A DNA stretch of 64,000 nucleotides from Sphingobium sp. D43FB. GTDB lineage: Bacteria; Pseudomonadota; Alphaproteobacteria; Sphingomonadales; Sphingomonadaceae. Location of the stretch: the NCBI RefSeq assembly GCF_002312805.1, contig NZ_NMUA01000012.1:90642-154641 (forward strand). The letters are read 5' to 3'. The notes beneath the pieces were generated by a model. It made no database searches and was not told the DNA's origin. It saw only the letters and a list, made by a program, of their open reading frames with translations. Made by a program: the position numbers and the translations under genes. Below are positions 16,605-29,162 of the stretch, piece by piece. How positions within the stretch are numbered: position 1 is the first letter of the stretch; every line of letters begins with the position of its first letter.

Positions 16605-17528
16605 ATGCTTTCGACGGATGACCTTCGCTTTTTCCATATGATCGCCAGCGCGCCGTCGCTGGCCGAGGCGGCGCGCAGGTTGAATGTCACGCCACCTGCA
16701 GTCACGCAACGCTTGCGGGCGCTGGAGGAGCGGGTGGGGGTGAAGCTGATCGACCGGACATCGCGCGGTCTGCGCCTGACCGACGAAGGGGAGTTGATCG
16801 CGTCGGACGGGGCGGACATCATCAGCGCGATCGAACAATTGTCGGAACGGGTGGCAAGCCGCACCCGGCAGGTCAGCGGCCATCTGCGCGTAGCGGCCCC
16901 CTATGGTTTTGGCAGGCGGCATGTCGCGCCGGTGGTCTGCGACTTTGCCAAACGGCATCCGGCGATATCGGTGACGCTGGCGCTGTCCGACAGCCCGATC
17001 CGACAAATGGCCGACAATTGGGATATCGTCGTGCATATCGGGGCGTTGCCCGAAAGCGACCGCCTGGTCACGACGCTTGCCCCCAACAGCCGCATCCTGT
17101 GCGCCGCCCCCGACTATCTTGCCCGGCATCCCCCGATCCAGACCCCGCAGGATTTGACGGCGCATCAATGCCTCGCGCTGCGGGAGAATGACGAGGATGT
17201 CACGCTCTGGCGCTTTGCCCATGCCAAGCAGGGCAAGGTGACGGTGCGGATCAAGCCGGTCATGGCGAGCAATGATGGCGAGATCATCCGCGACTGGGCG
17301 CTGGCGGGGCTGGGCATCATCTTGCGGAGCGAGTGGGATGTCGCGCAGGATCTGGCGGCGGGGCGGTTGCAGGCGATCCTGCCGCGCTGGTCGCCGCCCG
17401 CTGCTGATGTGGTGGCGCTGCTCCACGCCCGGCAAGGGCGCAGCGGGCGGACCAACGCCTTCCTGCAGGTGCTGCGCGAGAGCCTGGCTGCGCCGCTGTG
17501 GCGCAGGGATTTTACACCGCCAGCATGA
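16605..17528 (+). CDS. LysR-family transcriptional regulator
   Basis: A 307-residue LysR regulator. The helix-turn-helix lies in residues about 5-62, with SLAEAARRLNVTPPAVTQRLRALEE, followed by a LysR substrate-binding domain (about 92-295) containing SGHLRVAAPYGFGRRHVAPV and GLGIILRSEWDVAQDLAAG. It is divergent from the D-amino-acid operon, the normal position for a LysR activator of that operon, though the aldehyde dehydrogenase remnant now lies between. The start has only a weak ribosome binding site (GGAA). Its 3' end overlaps the convergent PepSY gene by 17 bp. Effector unknown. Confidence 0.92.
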   Translation: MLSTDDLRFFHMIASAPSLAEAARRLNVTPPAVTQRLRALEERVGVKLIDRTSRGLRLTDEGELIASDGADIISAIEQLSERVASRTRQVSGHLRVAAPYGFGRRHVAPVVCDFAKRHPAISVTLALSDSPIRQMADNWDIVVHIGALPESDRLVTTLAPNSRILCAAPDYLARHPPIQTPQDLTAHQCLALRENDEDVTLWRFAHAKQGKVTVRIKPVMASNDGEIIRDWALAGLGIILRSEWDVAQDLAAGRLQAILPRWSPPAADVVALLHARQGRSGRTNAFLQVLRESLAAPLWRRDFTPPA

Positions 17529-18882
17529 ACCCGACGCAGCCTGCTAGGATAGCGACAACAAGGAGCATCTGAAGCCCGCGCCGAAAGCGGTGGCCATCGG
17601 TCACGACCAGGCTGACGACCAATATCGTGACGAGCAGACCCCAGAAGGCCGCGACCAGCGGCGCGTCGTTGCCGATCCATTGGCGCAGGACGAAGGTCAG
17701 CATCAGCGCGGTCGGGCTGCCCCAGACGATGGCGTCCCAGGCGCGGGTGAGGCGGGGATGGTCGAGACCGCGCCGCCGCCTCTTTCCGAGCCAGATCGAG
17801 GTGCCGGTGGCGGTCATGGCGCACAGCGCGAGGCCGAATAAGGCATAAGCGATCTTGACCGGCAGGCCGCCATAATTGCCGAAGTGGAGATTATAGGCCG
17901 ATGCCGCTGCCTGTTGCCCCAGCGCACCGTCGGACAGGCCCGCCGTGCCATGATAGCCACCCTTGGCGTCGAACATATAATATTCGCCGAAAATGAGCCG
18001 GTTGGGATGAAGGCCGACGACCTGAACATGCTGTCCGGCGGTCAGCGGATCATGCAGGATCAGGTAGCTGGGATGCACATCGGGATGATGCGCCTGCATG
18101 TAGCGCATGGGGGCCGCCATGTCGGGGACGGGCGCGGAAGCCTTGTCCGCTGCACCTTCGCCGCCGAAGATGGGGGCGTAGACGGCTGCCAGATCGCCCT
18201 TGTAGAAACTGCCGGCCAGGCCATAGCCGGTAACGACCGCGAGGCCGATCATCGCGCCGGTCAGCGCGATCATGACGGTGAAGGGCAACGTCCAGACGCC
18301 GAGCCGGTTGTGCCAGTCGGCCAGCCCCACCCCGCCGCGATCGCGGGCGCGCAGGCGAAAGGCGTCGCGGAAGATGCGCGGATGGGCGATCACGCCGGAG
18401 ATCGCCAGCGCCACGATCATGACGCCCAAGAGCCCGACGAGGATCATGCCCAGCGTCGAGGGCAGATGCAGCGTATAATGGAGCGAGAGGAGATAGTCGG
18501 ACCAGGCATTTTCCTCCGGCATGGCGATGCTACCATCGGAGGCGACATGGACCGCCTGATGATCGGTGGTGATGGTGGTGCGCGGCAGGTCTTGCGTCGG
18601 CAGATGGACGTAGAGATGGGTGGTAAGCGGCTTGCCCTTCTCGCTCGCCAGCACGGTTTCCACCGCGCGTTGCACCGATTGGGGCGCGATTTCGCGCATT
18701 TCGGGGGCGGCGGGCTGTTCGATCCGCTGCCATTCGGCGAAGAAGACGACGATCGTGCCGGTCAGGCAGACGAGATAGAGGAAGGCACCCGCCAGCAGGC
18801 CGATGGCGGCATGGGCCGAGAGCGCGTCGCGAACGGTCGCCTTGTCGAAGCCTTTGGCGCGCACGCCTTCGCCATTGCTCAT
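17512..18882 (-). CDS. PepSY-associated membrane protein (iron-uptake associated reductase type)
   Basis: A 456-residue inner-membrane protein of the PepSY_TM family. The first membrane helix follows the motif ALSAHAAIGLLAGAFLYLV; the periplasmic loops carry PepSY-like segments; further helices occur near residues 140-165, 190-215, 335-355 and 395-450. Proteins of this type sit beside siderophore receptors and are thought to help reduce or release iron from ferri-siderophores. The ATG at 18882 shares a base with the stop of the preceding gene (TAATG), so the start is placed there. It is the last gene of the TonB receptor operon. Confidence 0.85.
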   Translation of the reverse strand: MSNGEGVRAKGFDKATVRDALSAHAAIGLLAGAFLYLVCLTGTIVVFFAEWQRIEQPAAPEMREIAPQSVQRAVETVLASEKGKPLTTHLYVHLPTQDLPRTTITTDHQAVHVASDGSIAMPEENAWSDYLLSLHYTLHLPSTLGMILVGLLGVMIVALAISGVIAHPRIFRDAFRLRARDRGGVGLADWHNRLGVWTLPFTVMIALTGAMIGLAVVTGYGLAGSFYKGDLAAVYAPIFGGEGAADKASAPVPDMAAPMRYMQAHHPDVHPSYLILHDPLTAGQHVQVVGLHPNRLIFGEYYMFDAKGGYHGTAGLSDGALGQQAAASAYNLHFGNYGGLPVKIAYALFGLALCAMTATGTSIWLGKRRRRGLDHPRLTRAWDAIVWGSPTALMLTFVLRQWIGNDAPLVAAFWGLLVTILVVSLVVTDGHRFRRGLQMLLVVAILAGCVGFMLAV

Positions 18883-19448
18883 TACATCATTCCCCACAGG
18901 ATGGACAAGCCGCCGACCAGAAGCGGCGCGCCCAGCATCAGCCATTGCGTGCGCCGCCGCTTTGCCAGCATCAACAGGACGACCAAGATCGACCAGAGCA
19001 AAGGCGTCAGGAAGAGGGTGACCACATTGGCATTGGCCTCCCCTGCCCCGCTGGCGGACACCCAGACGCGCATGGCCAGCGCAAGGGCGAGCGATGCGAC
19101 GAGGGCGAACGGCACCGTGATCAGGAAGGTCAGCAGGCGGCGGCCGATATAGGATGGTTCGCCAGCGTCAGGCAGCATATGCGCGCGCCGTTGGGGCGGG
19201 CGTGCCTTGTCACGCGGCGCGGTCCAGCCCGCGACGGCGAGGCAGGCGAAGGCGCAGAGCATCAGCGACAGGCACGCCACCGACACGCCCCACGCGCCAT
19301 GGCCCGCCCCGGCCGCGATCAGACCCAGGACCAGCAGCGCCCAGGCCGCACCCAGCAGCGGGACGGATCGCCCCTGCAACCGCCAGGCGTGACGGAGCAA
19401 CAGCACTGCGGCCACCGTCATCGCCGATCCTGCCCAGACCCAGGCCAT
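18882..19448 (-). CDS. Small multi-pass membrane protein of a siderophore operon
   Basis: A 188-residue protein with about five hydrophobic segments: residues about 2-18, 28-46, 50-72, 105-128 and 138-184, with a polar stretch between (TAPRDKARPPQRRAHML). I recognise no catalytic motif. It lies between a TonB-dependent siderophore receptor and a PepSY protein, joined to both by one-base TGATG and TAATG overlaps, so the three are made together. Comparable operons often encode short DUF3649/DUF3325-type membrane proteins at this position; this protein may replace or fuse those functions, but that is inference. The start at 19448 is set by the overlap and the first helix. Confidence 0.75.
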   Translation of the reverse strand: MAWVWAGSAMTVAAVLLLRHAWRLQGRSVPLLGAAWALLVLGLIAAGAGHGAWGVSVACLSLMLCAFACLAVAGWTAPRDKARPPQRRAHMLPDAGEPSYIGRRLLTFLITVPFALVASLALALAMRVWVSASGAGEANANVVTLFLTPLLWSILVVLLMLAKRRRTQWLMLGAPLLVGGLSILWGMM

Positions 19449-21556
19449 CAGAAGGCGTAGGTCAGCGTGCCGAACACATTGCGATCCGCCCCGATGAAGC
19501 AGTCGCCGCGCGACAGGCAGGCGGCATAATGTTGCTTGTTGAACAGGTTGGTTGCATTGATCGACATGCGCCATTGCCGCCAGTTCACTTCGGCCAGGGC
19601 ATCAACCAGCGTGTAGGACGGGGTGCGCACGACACCGCCGGACCAGTTTTCGCCGACATAGCGGACGCCGGTGCCGAGCCGCAGCGACTTGTCATCATCC
19701 ATGCGGAACGTCTTGGTGGCCCAGGCGGATGCGCCATATTTGGGCACATTGTCGAGTTGCTGCTGCCCCTCGCTCTCGTTCAGATAGGCTTTGTTGTAGC
19801 TGAAATTGGCGATGATCTCATAATCGCCGGGCAGCGAACGGCGGCCTTCGATCTCAAAGCCCTTCGACGTAGCCTTGCCCGCCTGCACCGAGACGGTTGG
19901 GGACAGGTTGATGACGCGATTGCTCTGCCGGATATGATAAGCGGTCGCGGTCAGCAGGGTGCGGTCGTCGGGGTGGAGTTTGACGCCGACCTCATATTGG
20001 CGGCCGCGTTCGGGCTTCCAGGGCGTGCCGTCATTGGCGCTGCCGGAAATCGGGTTGAAGGATTCGGTGTAGCTGAAAAAGGGCGAGAAGCCGGTCACGA
20101 CTTCGGCGATGATGCCCGCGCGGAAGGAGGTGGCGTTCGCGGTTTCCTTGGTGCGGCTGTTGGTCGCGGGATCGAGGCTCTTGGTTTCGACATGGTCGCG
20201 CCGTCCGCCCAGCACGATCGAGACGCGATCCCACAGGCGGATCTGATCCTGCACATAGAAGCCGAGCTGCGCCTGGGTCACATTGCTGTTGGTGCCGTAG
20301 AGATAGCCCGCATCGCCCGGCTGCGGGATACCGCCGCCATAGTCGGACAGGGAGGCATAATCGATGTCGTAAATATCGATCGTTTCAAACGCGGCACCAC
20401 CCAATTTGCGCACCCGGTTCCAGCTATAATCGACGCCCGCCAGCAGGATATGTTCGATCGCATCGCCGGTGTTGAAGTCGATCCGCACATTATTGTCGGT
20501 CGAAAAGACATCGGTGCTGGCATAGCTGCCATCGGCATAAAGGCCGATCACGCGCTGCGCGGAGTCGAGATAGGGATTGGCGGGATTGCTGTAGCTGTTG
20601 GGATAATGGGTGAAATAGGTGAGATCCGAGTCGATCACCCGCGCCTTGAGGTTCAACTGGACATGCTCGTTGAAACGATGTTCCAGCAGGGCCGTGCCCT
20701 GCAGGGTGCGGCCGTCATAGCGGTCCCAGCCGGGCTTGCCGATGAAGGTGTTGTTCGGCAACTGGCCATTGGGATTGGGCGCGAGCGTGCCGACGATCGG
20801 CAGGAATTGCGAGATCGAGCCGCCATCATCTTCCTGATACAGGCCCAGCAGCGTCAGTTCGCTCTGTTCCCCCAGTTTGAAGCGCAGCGAAGGGGCGAGC
20901 ATCACACGGTCGTCAGAGACATGATCGACCTGCGTATCGGCATCGCGGACCCGCGCGACCAGCCGCGCCGCGATTCCGTCGGTGAGTGATCCGGTGACGT
21001 CGCCCAATATTTCCTTGCGGTCGAACGAGCCATAGCGGACCGACATTTCGCCATGCGTTTCATAATCGGGCCGCTTCGACACGGTGTTGATGAGGCCGCC
21101 GATCGAGCCTGACCCGAACAACACGGAGGCCGGGCCGCGCACGACCTCGACTTGCGAGAAATTATAGGGGTCGGACCGGATATTGGCGAAATAACTGAAC
21201 AGGTCGCGCACGCCGTCGCGGAACTGGAGCGGGGAAATGCCGCGAATGAAGGCCCCGTCCTCGCGGCCGTCCGCGCCATAGGGGTTGGCGACCACGCCCG
21301 ACACATAGCGCAGCGTGTCGGCGATCGAGATCGCGCCCTGCGCCTGATAGGTTTCGGCGTTGATGATGCTGATCGGCTGGGGCGTTTCGATGAGGGGCAC
21401 GTCGGTTTTCGTGCCTGCGCCGCTCGACTGGCCAGCGACCGCGGTGACGACGATGCTGGACTGGTCCGCGCCCTCCGCAGCGTCGGGTGCCTGCGCGAGG
21501 GATGGCGTGACGGTCATGGCGGTGCAGAGGCACAGCGCGAGCTTTGCGGCCTTCAT
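19448..21556 (-). CDS. TonB-dependent siderophore receptor
   Basis: A 702-residue outer-membrane receptor. It has a signal peptide (MKAAKLALCLCTAMTVTPSLAQA), a TonB box-like SSIVVTA, a plug domain with TPQPISIINAETYQAQGA, QVEVVRGPASVLFGSGSIGG and the usual NTVSKRP, then a beta-barrel ending in an aromatic (TLTYAF). The plug pattern is that of ferri-siderophore receptors. The ATG at 21556 follows AAGGGA. A palindromic Fur-like box lies 57 bp upstream. The two downstream genes encode a membrane protein and a PepSY protein, giving a complete iron-uptake accessory operon, although no siderophore synthesis gene is in the window. Confidence 0.92.
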   Translation of the reverse strand: MKAAKLALCLCTAMTVTPSLAQAPDAAEGADQSSIVVTAVAGQSSGAGTKTDVPLIETPQPISIINAETYQAQGAISIADTLRYVSGVVANPYGADGREDGAFIRGISPLQFRDGVRDLFSYFANIRSDPYNFSQVEVVRGPASVLFGSGSIGGLINTVSKRPDYETHGEMSVRYGSFDRKEILGDVTGSLTDGIAARLVARVRDADTQVDHVSDDRVMLAPSLRFKLGEQSELTLLGLYQEDDGGSISQFLPIVGTLAPNPNGQLPNNTFIGKPGWDRYDGRTLQGTALLEHRFNEHVQLNLKARVIDSDLTYFTHYPNSYSNPANPYLDSAQRVIGLYADGSYASTDVFSTDNNVRIDFNTGDAIEHILLAGVDYSWNRVRKLGGAAFETIDIYDIDYASLSDYGGGIPQPGDAGYLYGTNSNVTQAQLGFYVQDQIRLWDRVSIVLGGRRDHVETKSLDPATNSRTKETANATSFRAGIIAEVVTGFSPFFSYTESFNPISGSANDGTPWKPERGRQYEVGVKLHPDDRTLLTATAYHIRQSNRVINLSPTVSVQAGKATSKGFEIEGRRSLPGDYEIIANFSYNKAYLNESEGQQQLDNVPKYGASAWATKTFRMDDDKSLRLGTGVRYVGENWSGGVVRTPSYTLVDALAEVNWRQWRMSINATNLFNKQHYAACLSRGDCFIGADRNVFGTLTYAF

Positions 21557-21612
21557 AAAATCCCTTTTATGCAAATAGCGGGCGTAGGATCACCCTGTCG
21601 GGCCGCTACTAA

Positions 21613-21633
21613 TGCGAACCACTATCATTCGCA
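21613..21633. promoter_or_regulatory. Putative Fur box upstream of siderophore receptor
   Basis: TGCGAA and TTCGCA form an inverted repeat separated by 9 bp, with an inner ATCATT element, in the divergent region between the receptor and the lacZ-type gene. Alphaproteobacterial Fur sites often have TGCGAA-type arms. Its position, 57 bp before the receptor start, fits iron repression. Confidence 0.5.
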
Positions 21634-21720
21634 AGTCTCTTTTGCCCTATCGCGATATGCCGGTCTTGGGCACACAGACATAGGCAAGCGATGCTGGCAA
21701 GCGGGCTATGCGCCTGCTAT

Positions 21721-21733
21721 GTGAGCGTTACCA
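21721..21733. promoter_or_regulatory. Putative LacI-family operator upstream of lacZ-type gene
   Basis: The reverse complement reads TGGTAACGCTCAC, matching TGATAACGTTAAC at 27915-27927 in 10 of 13 and TGGTAACGTTAAC at 32272-32284 in 11 of 13 positions. All three precede saccharide-utilisation genes around the LacI regulator gene at 28065. It lies 37 bp before the ATG. Confidence 0.5.
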
Positions 21734-21757
21734 CGCATCGGAACAGATGCCGTATGA

Positions 21758-25000
<3,243 letters not shown>

Positions 25001-25005
25001 CGCAA

Positions 25006-25048
25006 AGGGGGGGCGCTGCCTGTCGGTAGCGCGCCCCCATTTTATTTC
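25006..25048. terminator. Intrinsic terminator between lacZ-type and GH43 genes
   Basis: GGGGGCGCTGCC pairs with GGTAGCGCGCCCCC across a TGTC loop, with a small bulge, and is followed by ATTTTATTT on the + strand. It lies immediately after the lacZ-type stop and also just after the convergent GH43 stop. Confidence 0.7.
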
Positions 25049-25051
25049 GCG

Positions 25052-26662
25052 TCAGCCGTCCCGCTCGATATAATGGAAATAGTCGAAGTCGGCGACGGCC
25101 CCTGTGCCCGCCATGTCCTGACAGGCCATGCCGACGAAGGTGCCGGTGAAGTTGGGCAAATAGGGCAAGGTCGCTTCATCGGACAGGATGCTCGCGTCCC
25201 AATCGCCGGGAACTTCGTGCCAAGCCTCTTCATCGGCCATGCGGTAAGAGAAGCGCATTGTTTCATGATCCACGTCCAGCCGCAGGCAGACAGGGCCGCG
25301 CGCGATCGGGATGGCGGGTGAGGTGACACTGGGGCGGGCCTCGTCGGGCACGACCGACAATATCTGGATCACCGGTTGCCCCACATCGTCGGCGGTGATG
25401 TGCAGATAGTGGAATTTCGTGCTGTTATAATAATGGATCAGACCGGCCGACTGCTGGAAATTGGCGGGATCGAAGTCGACCAGCGTTTCCGCGCTGAAGC
25501 GCCATTCGGACTGGCGTCGCGCGACCAGCGCCTGGGTGAAATGGCTGCCCACGGACTCGCGCCCGAACAGACGCAGATGGCCCGGCCGATCGGTTAGCGA
25601 GAAGATGTGGTCAGGGTAAGGCGTGCGCAGCCATTGGAACGCGGGTGGCAAAGTCGGATCGTCGAAATCCGCGCGTTCATCGGTCAGATTGCGCGCGACG
25701 CTCACGTTTCCGACCGACGCCATCGGGCGGCCCGACCCGTCGATGGTGCGCAGCCAGCCATCCTCGCCCCAGCGCATCGGCTGAATCGCGGTTTCCCGGC
25801 CCAATATGCAGCGATCGGACGCGGGCAGCGGGCGGCCGCACAGATAGACGAGCCAGGGATCGCCGTTCGGCGTTTCCACCAGGTCGCCATGGCCAGCACG
25901 GGCGAGCAGCCCGTCGGGCTGATCGCGCGCCGTCAGCACCGGCCCATCGGGATGCAGGTCATAGGGGCCGAAGAGCGACCGCGACCGCGCCATCACCACG
26001 GCATGATTGCGCTCCGTCCCGCCCTCGGCCACCAATATATGATAATAGCCGTCGCGCTTGTAGAGATGCGGCCCTTCGGTAAAGCCCAGCGGGCTGCCAG
26101 CGAAGATATTATGCCGCTCGCCCAGAAGGCGGCCGGTTTTGAGGGACATTTGCTGAATGACGATCCCGGCGAAGCGTTTGTGGCCGGGGCGATGATCCCA
26201 CAGCATGTTGAGCAGCCAGCTGCGGCCATCATCGTCGTGGAAGAGCGCGGGATCGAAGCCGCTGCTGTTCACATGGACGGGATCGGACCATTCGCCATCG
26301 ATACGGTCGCACCACACCCAATAATTATGGAAGTCCCGCAGCGATACGTCCGTCCGGTCGGATCGGGTGGTGCGGCCATAGCGTTTGACGTCGGTATAGG
26401 TCAGGTGGAACCGGCCATCGGCATAGCTCAGATCCGGTGCCCACACCCCGCAGGAATCGGGATTGCCCCGCATGTCGAGCTGGGCCGGGCGGCGCAGCGG
26501 CCGGGCGACAAGCTGCCAATTGGCGAGGTCACGGGAATGGTGGATCTGCACGCCCGGATACCATTCGAAGGTCGACGTGGCGACATAATAGTCGTCGCCG
26601 ACCCGCACGATCGAGGGATCGGGATTGAAGCCCCGCAGGATAGGATTGGTAATCGAGATCAT
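25052..26662 (-). CDS. GH43 family beta-xylosidase / arabinofuranosidase
   Basis: A 536-residue GH43 enzyme with no signal peptide, so probably cytoplasmic. The five-bladed propeller carries the general base Asp15 (GFNPDPSIVR), the pKa modulator Asp137 (SSGFDPALFHDDDG) and the acid Glu196 (FTEGPHLYKRDGYY). The last 190 residues form a concanavalin-like domain typical of XynB-type xylosidases. It would release xylose or arabinose from imported oligosaccharides. The ATG overlaps the stop of the transporter gene by 4 bp, linking import and hydrolysis. Longer upstream frame is rejected because the family sequence starts at this Met. Confidence 0.93.
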   Translation of the reverse strand: MISITNPILRGFNPDPSIVRVGDDYYVATSTFEWYPGVQIHHSRDLANWQLVARPLRRPAQLDMRGNPDSCGVWAPDLSYADGRFHLTYTDVKRYGRTTRSDRTDVSLRDFHNYWVWCDRIDGEWSDPVHVNSSGFDPALFHDDDGRSWLLNMLWDHRPGHKRFAGIVIQQMSLKTGRLLGERHNIFAGSPLGFTEGPHLYKRDGYYHILVAEGGTERNHAVVMARSRSLFGPYDLHPDGPVLTARDQPDGLLARAGHGDLVETPNGDPWLVYLCGRPLPASDRCILGRETAIQPMRWGEDGWLRTIDGSGRPMASVGNVSVARNLTDERADFDDPTLPPAFQWLRTPYPDHIFSLTDRPGHLRLFGRESVGSHFTQALVARRQSEWRFSAETLVDFDPANFQQSAGLIHYYNSTKFHYLHITADDVGQPVIQILSVVPDEARPSVTSPAIPIARGPVCLRLDVDHETMRFSYRMADEEAWHEVPGDWDASILSDEATLPYLPNFTGTFVGMACQDMAGTGAVADFDYFHYIERDG

Positions 26663-27900
26663 ACCGGTTTTCGCACCAAGGTCCAAAGTATCGCGGCGCC
26701 GACAAGGTCCAGCAGCCCAAGGAGAATGAAGAAGGGGCCATAGCCGACCTGGTCGACCCAACTGCCCAGCAGCAGGGTGAAGATCAGCACACCCAGATTG
26801 GCCGCCGTGCCCGCGATGCCGGTGGCCGTCGCCACCTCATCCTGCGGGAACAGGTCGGCCGACATGGTGATGACGGTGACCGACAGGGTTTGATGGGCAA
26901 AGCCCGCGACACAGAGCAGGGCGATAGCCGCAACCGGGCTTTGCACGACGCCGACGAACATCATCGAACACATCAGCACCGCGCCGATGGTGAAGGCGCC
27001 CCGCCGCGCGTCGATCAGATGGACGCCGCGCCGCTGGAGCCAGGCGACCAAGGCCGGCCCCGCAAGACAGCCAAGGTCGGCGGCGAGGAAGGGCAGCCAG
27101 GCGAAGATCGCAATCTGCTGAATATCGAAATTGCGCACCTGCACCAGATAGAGCGGCATCCAGAGCGAGAGCATCCCCCAGACCGGATCGGCGAGAAAGC
27201 GCGGGAGCGCGATGCCCCACATATCGCGACGGCGCAGCATCGTGCGCAGGTCCGGGCGCTTGCGCTTCTGCTGCAGCTCCGCTTCCTGGCCATCGAGGAT
27301 CTTGGTGCGTTCTTCCGCGGTGATGGCCCGGTGCCGTGCAGGCGTCTGATACCAGAATAGCCACAGGATGAGCCAGACGAGACCGAGGCCGCCAGCGACG
27401 AAGAAGGCCGCGCGCCAGCTATGGGTGAGAACCGCCCAGGCCACCAGCGGCGGCGCGGCGACGGCACCCAGTGATGCGCCGATCTGGTACAATCCCCCTG
27501 CGGTCCCGCGCTCGCGGGCGGGGAACCATTGGGACACGACCTTCATGCCGGCGGGCTGCGCGCCGCCTTCGACCAGGCCGAGCGCGCCGCGGAGCGCGAG
27601 AAAGCCGAGCCAGCCCTGCACCAGTCCATGCGCCATGGTGATGAGCGACCAGATCAGCACGAAGAAGGTGAAGCCGTAGCGCAGGCCCGCAATGTCGAGG
27701 ACATAGCCTGCGACCGGCTGAAACATGATGCCGATCTGGAATGCGCCGGTGATCCAGGAATATTGTTCGGACGTGATGCCCTGTTCACCCATGATCGTAG
27801 GGGCGGCCACCCCCAGGACGCTGCGCGTGAGATAATTGATGGTCATCGCGATCGCGAACAGACCGATGATGGTCCAACGGATATGCCGGAAATAGGTCAA
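26659..27900 (-). CDS. MFS transporter, ACS family (oligosaccharide or sugar acid)
   Basis: A 413-residue carrier with twelve hydrophobic segments, closely similar in its N-terminus to the hexuronate-type transporter at 8586-9875 (both have the pattern INYLTRS/LNYLARS followed by GVAAPT/SVAAPT). The likely start is a TTG with AGGA 8 bp upstream; no in-frame ATG fits the alignment. It is coupled to the GH43 gene by an ATGA overlap and controlled from a promoter containing a LacI-type operator only 15 bp before the start. Substrate is inferred as a short saccharide or sugar acid released outside the inner membrane. Confidence 0.87.
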   Translation of the reverse strand: MTYFRHIRWTIIGLFAIAMTINYLTRSVLGVAAPTIMGEQGITSEQYSWITGAFQIGIMFQPVAGYVLDIAGLRYGFTFFVLIWSLITMAHGLVQGWLGFLALRGALGLVEGGAQPAGMKVVSQWFPARERGTAGGLYQIGASLGAVAAPPLVAWAVLTHSWRAAFFVAGGLGLVWLILWLFWYQTPARHRAITAEERTKILDGQEAELQQKRKRPDLRTMLRRRDMWGIALPRFLADPVWGMLSLWMPLYLVQVRNFDIQQIAIFAWLPFLAADLGCLAGPALVAWLQRRGVHLIDARRGAFTIGAVLMCSMMFVGVVQSPVAAIALLCVAGFAHQTLSVTVITMSADLFPQDEVATATGIAGTAANLGVLIFTLLLGSWVDQVGYGPFFILLGLLDLVGAAILWTLVRKPV

Positions 27901-27914
27901 CAGACATGTCCTGC

Positions 27915-27927
27915 GTTAACGTTATCA
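27915..27927. promoter_or_regulatory. Putative LacI-family operator, MFS-GH43 promoter
   Basis: The reverse complement reads TGATAACGTTAAC, containing the perfect 8-bp palindrome TAACGTTA. It lies in the divergent region between the transporter and the LacI gene, 15 bp before the transporter start, and recurs upstream of the large TonB receptor (one mismatch) and the lacZ-type gene. Confidence 0.6.
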
Positions 27928-28064
27928 TAGCGATGTAGGCGAAGGCGGCCGGACGCGGCAAGCGCTAATGTGCAGGATGCCTCGCATCCGCCCTGATCGA
28001 CGCCATCGTCTTTGTCTTGACGGGCCTGCCATCTCGCTAGAAATGGTGCGATTGGTTCGAAAGG

Positions 28065-29096
28065 ATGATCTTGAAGCCTCCCCATCCTCAGCAGCGCAGC
28101 GCGACCGTGGTCGATGTCGCCAAGCGTGCAGGCGTGTCCGCGATGACCGTGTCGCGCGTTATCAACGGCAATGGCAAGGTGCGCGCCGAAACCCGTCTGG
28201 CGGTCAACGCCGCCATTGCGGAGCTGAACTATACGCCCAATGTCGCGGCCCGCGCGCTGGTGACGTCGCGCGAAGTGCGGATCGGCGTGATCTATTCCAA
28301 TCCGAGCGCCGCTTTCATGCATGATTTCCTGATCGGCGTGTTCGAGGAAGCGTCGGTCATGGGCGCACAACTGACGCTGCTGGGCGGGCAGGATGGTCGC
28401 CCGCCGCCGCCCGAAGCGATCCACCGCCTGATCGGATCGGGCGTTGGCGGCATCATTATCGCGCCCCCGCTGGGGGAATCGCGCGTGGTGCGCGACCCCA
28501 TCCACCTGGCGCAATTGCCGATGGCGGTGGTGGGTGGCTATGCGCGCGATGCGATCTGCGTGCGGATCGACGATCGGGCGGCGGCCTATGACATGACCAA
28601 ACATCTGATCGGCCTTGGCCATCGTCGCATCGGCTTCATCATCGGCAATCCTGGCCAGTCCGCCAGCGAAGACCGGCTGGCAGGATTCGATGCCGCCGTG
28701 CATGAAGCCGGGGGTATTGAGACGATATTGGTCCAGGGAGACTTCTCCTATACGTCCGGCTTGCTGGCGGGCGAGCAGTTGCTGGATATCGACCATCCGC
28801 CGACCGCCATCTTCGCGAGCAACGACGACATGGCCGCGGCCGTCGTCTCCGTCGCCCACCGCCGCCACCTGTCCGTGCCCGAAGACCTGACCGTTGTCGG
28901 CTTTGACGATACCACCGCCGCGGTGACGCTGTGGCCGCCGCTCACGACGATCCGCCAGCCCGTGCGCGAACTGGCGGCCGAAGCGTTGCGCCTTTTGACC
29001 CAGGAAATCAGCACCTCGCGCAAGGTGCGCCATCCCAAATGCCTGTTGGGCCATCAGCTTATCGAGCGGCAATCGACGGCCGCCATCGCGGGATAG
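28065..29096 (+). CDS. LacI-family transcriptional repressor
   Basis: A 343-residue LacI regulator. The N-terminal helix-turn-helix is TVVDVAKRAGVSAMTVSRVI with the hinge AALVTS-like segment near residue 60, followed by a periplasmic-binding-protein-like effector domain (about 70-335) with the usual AIFASNDDMAAAVV and LTVVGFDD motifs. It is divergent from the MFS-GH43 operon and convergent with the large TonB receptor. Three operator-like sites around it (21721, 27915, 32272) share a TAACG-centred palindrome, as expected for this family. The ATG is close to its AAAGG sequence; the TTG two codons later is an alternative start. Confidence 0.93.
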   Translation: MILKPPHPQQRSATVVDVAKRAGVSAMTVSRVINGNGKVRAETRLAVNAAIAELNYTPNVAARALVTSREVRIGVIYSNPSAAFMHDFLIGVFEEASVMGAQLTLLGGQDGRPPPPEAIHRLIGSGVGGIIIAPPLGESRVVRDPIHLAQLPMAVVGGYARDAICVRIDDRAAAYDMTKHLIGLGHRRIGFIIGNPGQSASEDRLAGFDAAVHEAGGIETILVQGDFSYTSGLLAGEQLLDIDHPPTAIFASNDDMAAAVVSVAHRRHLSVPEDLTVVGFDDTTAAVTLWPPLTTIRQPVRELAAEALRLLTQEISTSRKVRHPKCLLGHQLIERQSTAAIAG

Positions 29097-29162
29097 ACGA
29101 TGGCGGCCGTTTCGATCGGCGGGTGCAGGGGGAGGTCGCACCGCCGACCGTATCGGTAAAGG

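Noticed and set aside
29097..29162. Inverted repeat between LacI and the large TonB receptor as a terminator
   Set aside because: The stem TCGGCGG-GTGC with GCAC-CGCCGA is bulged and has no T run on either strand.
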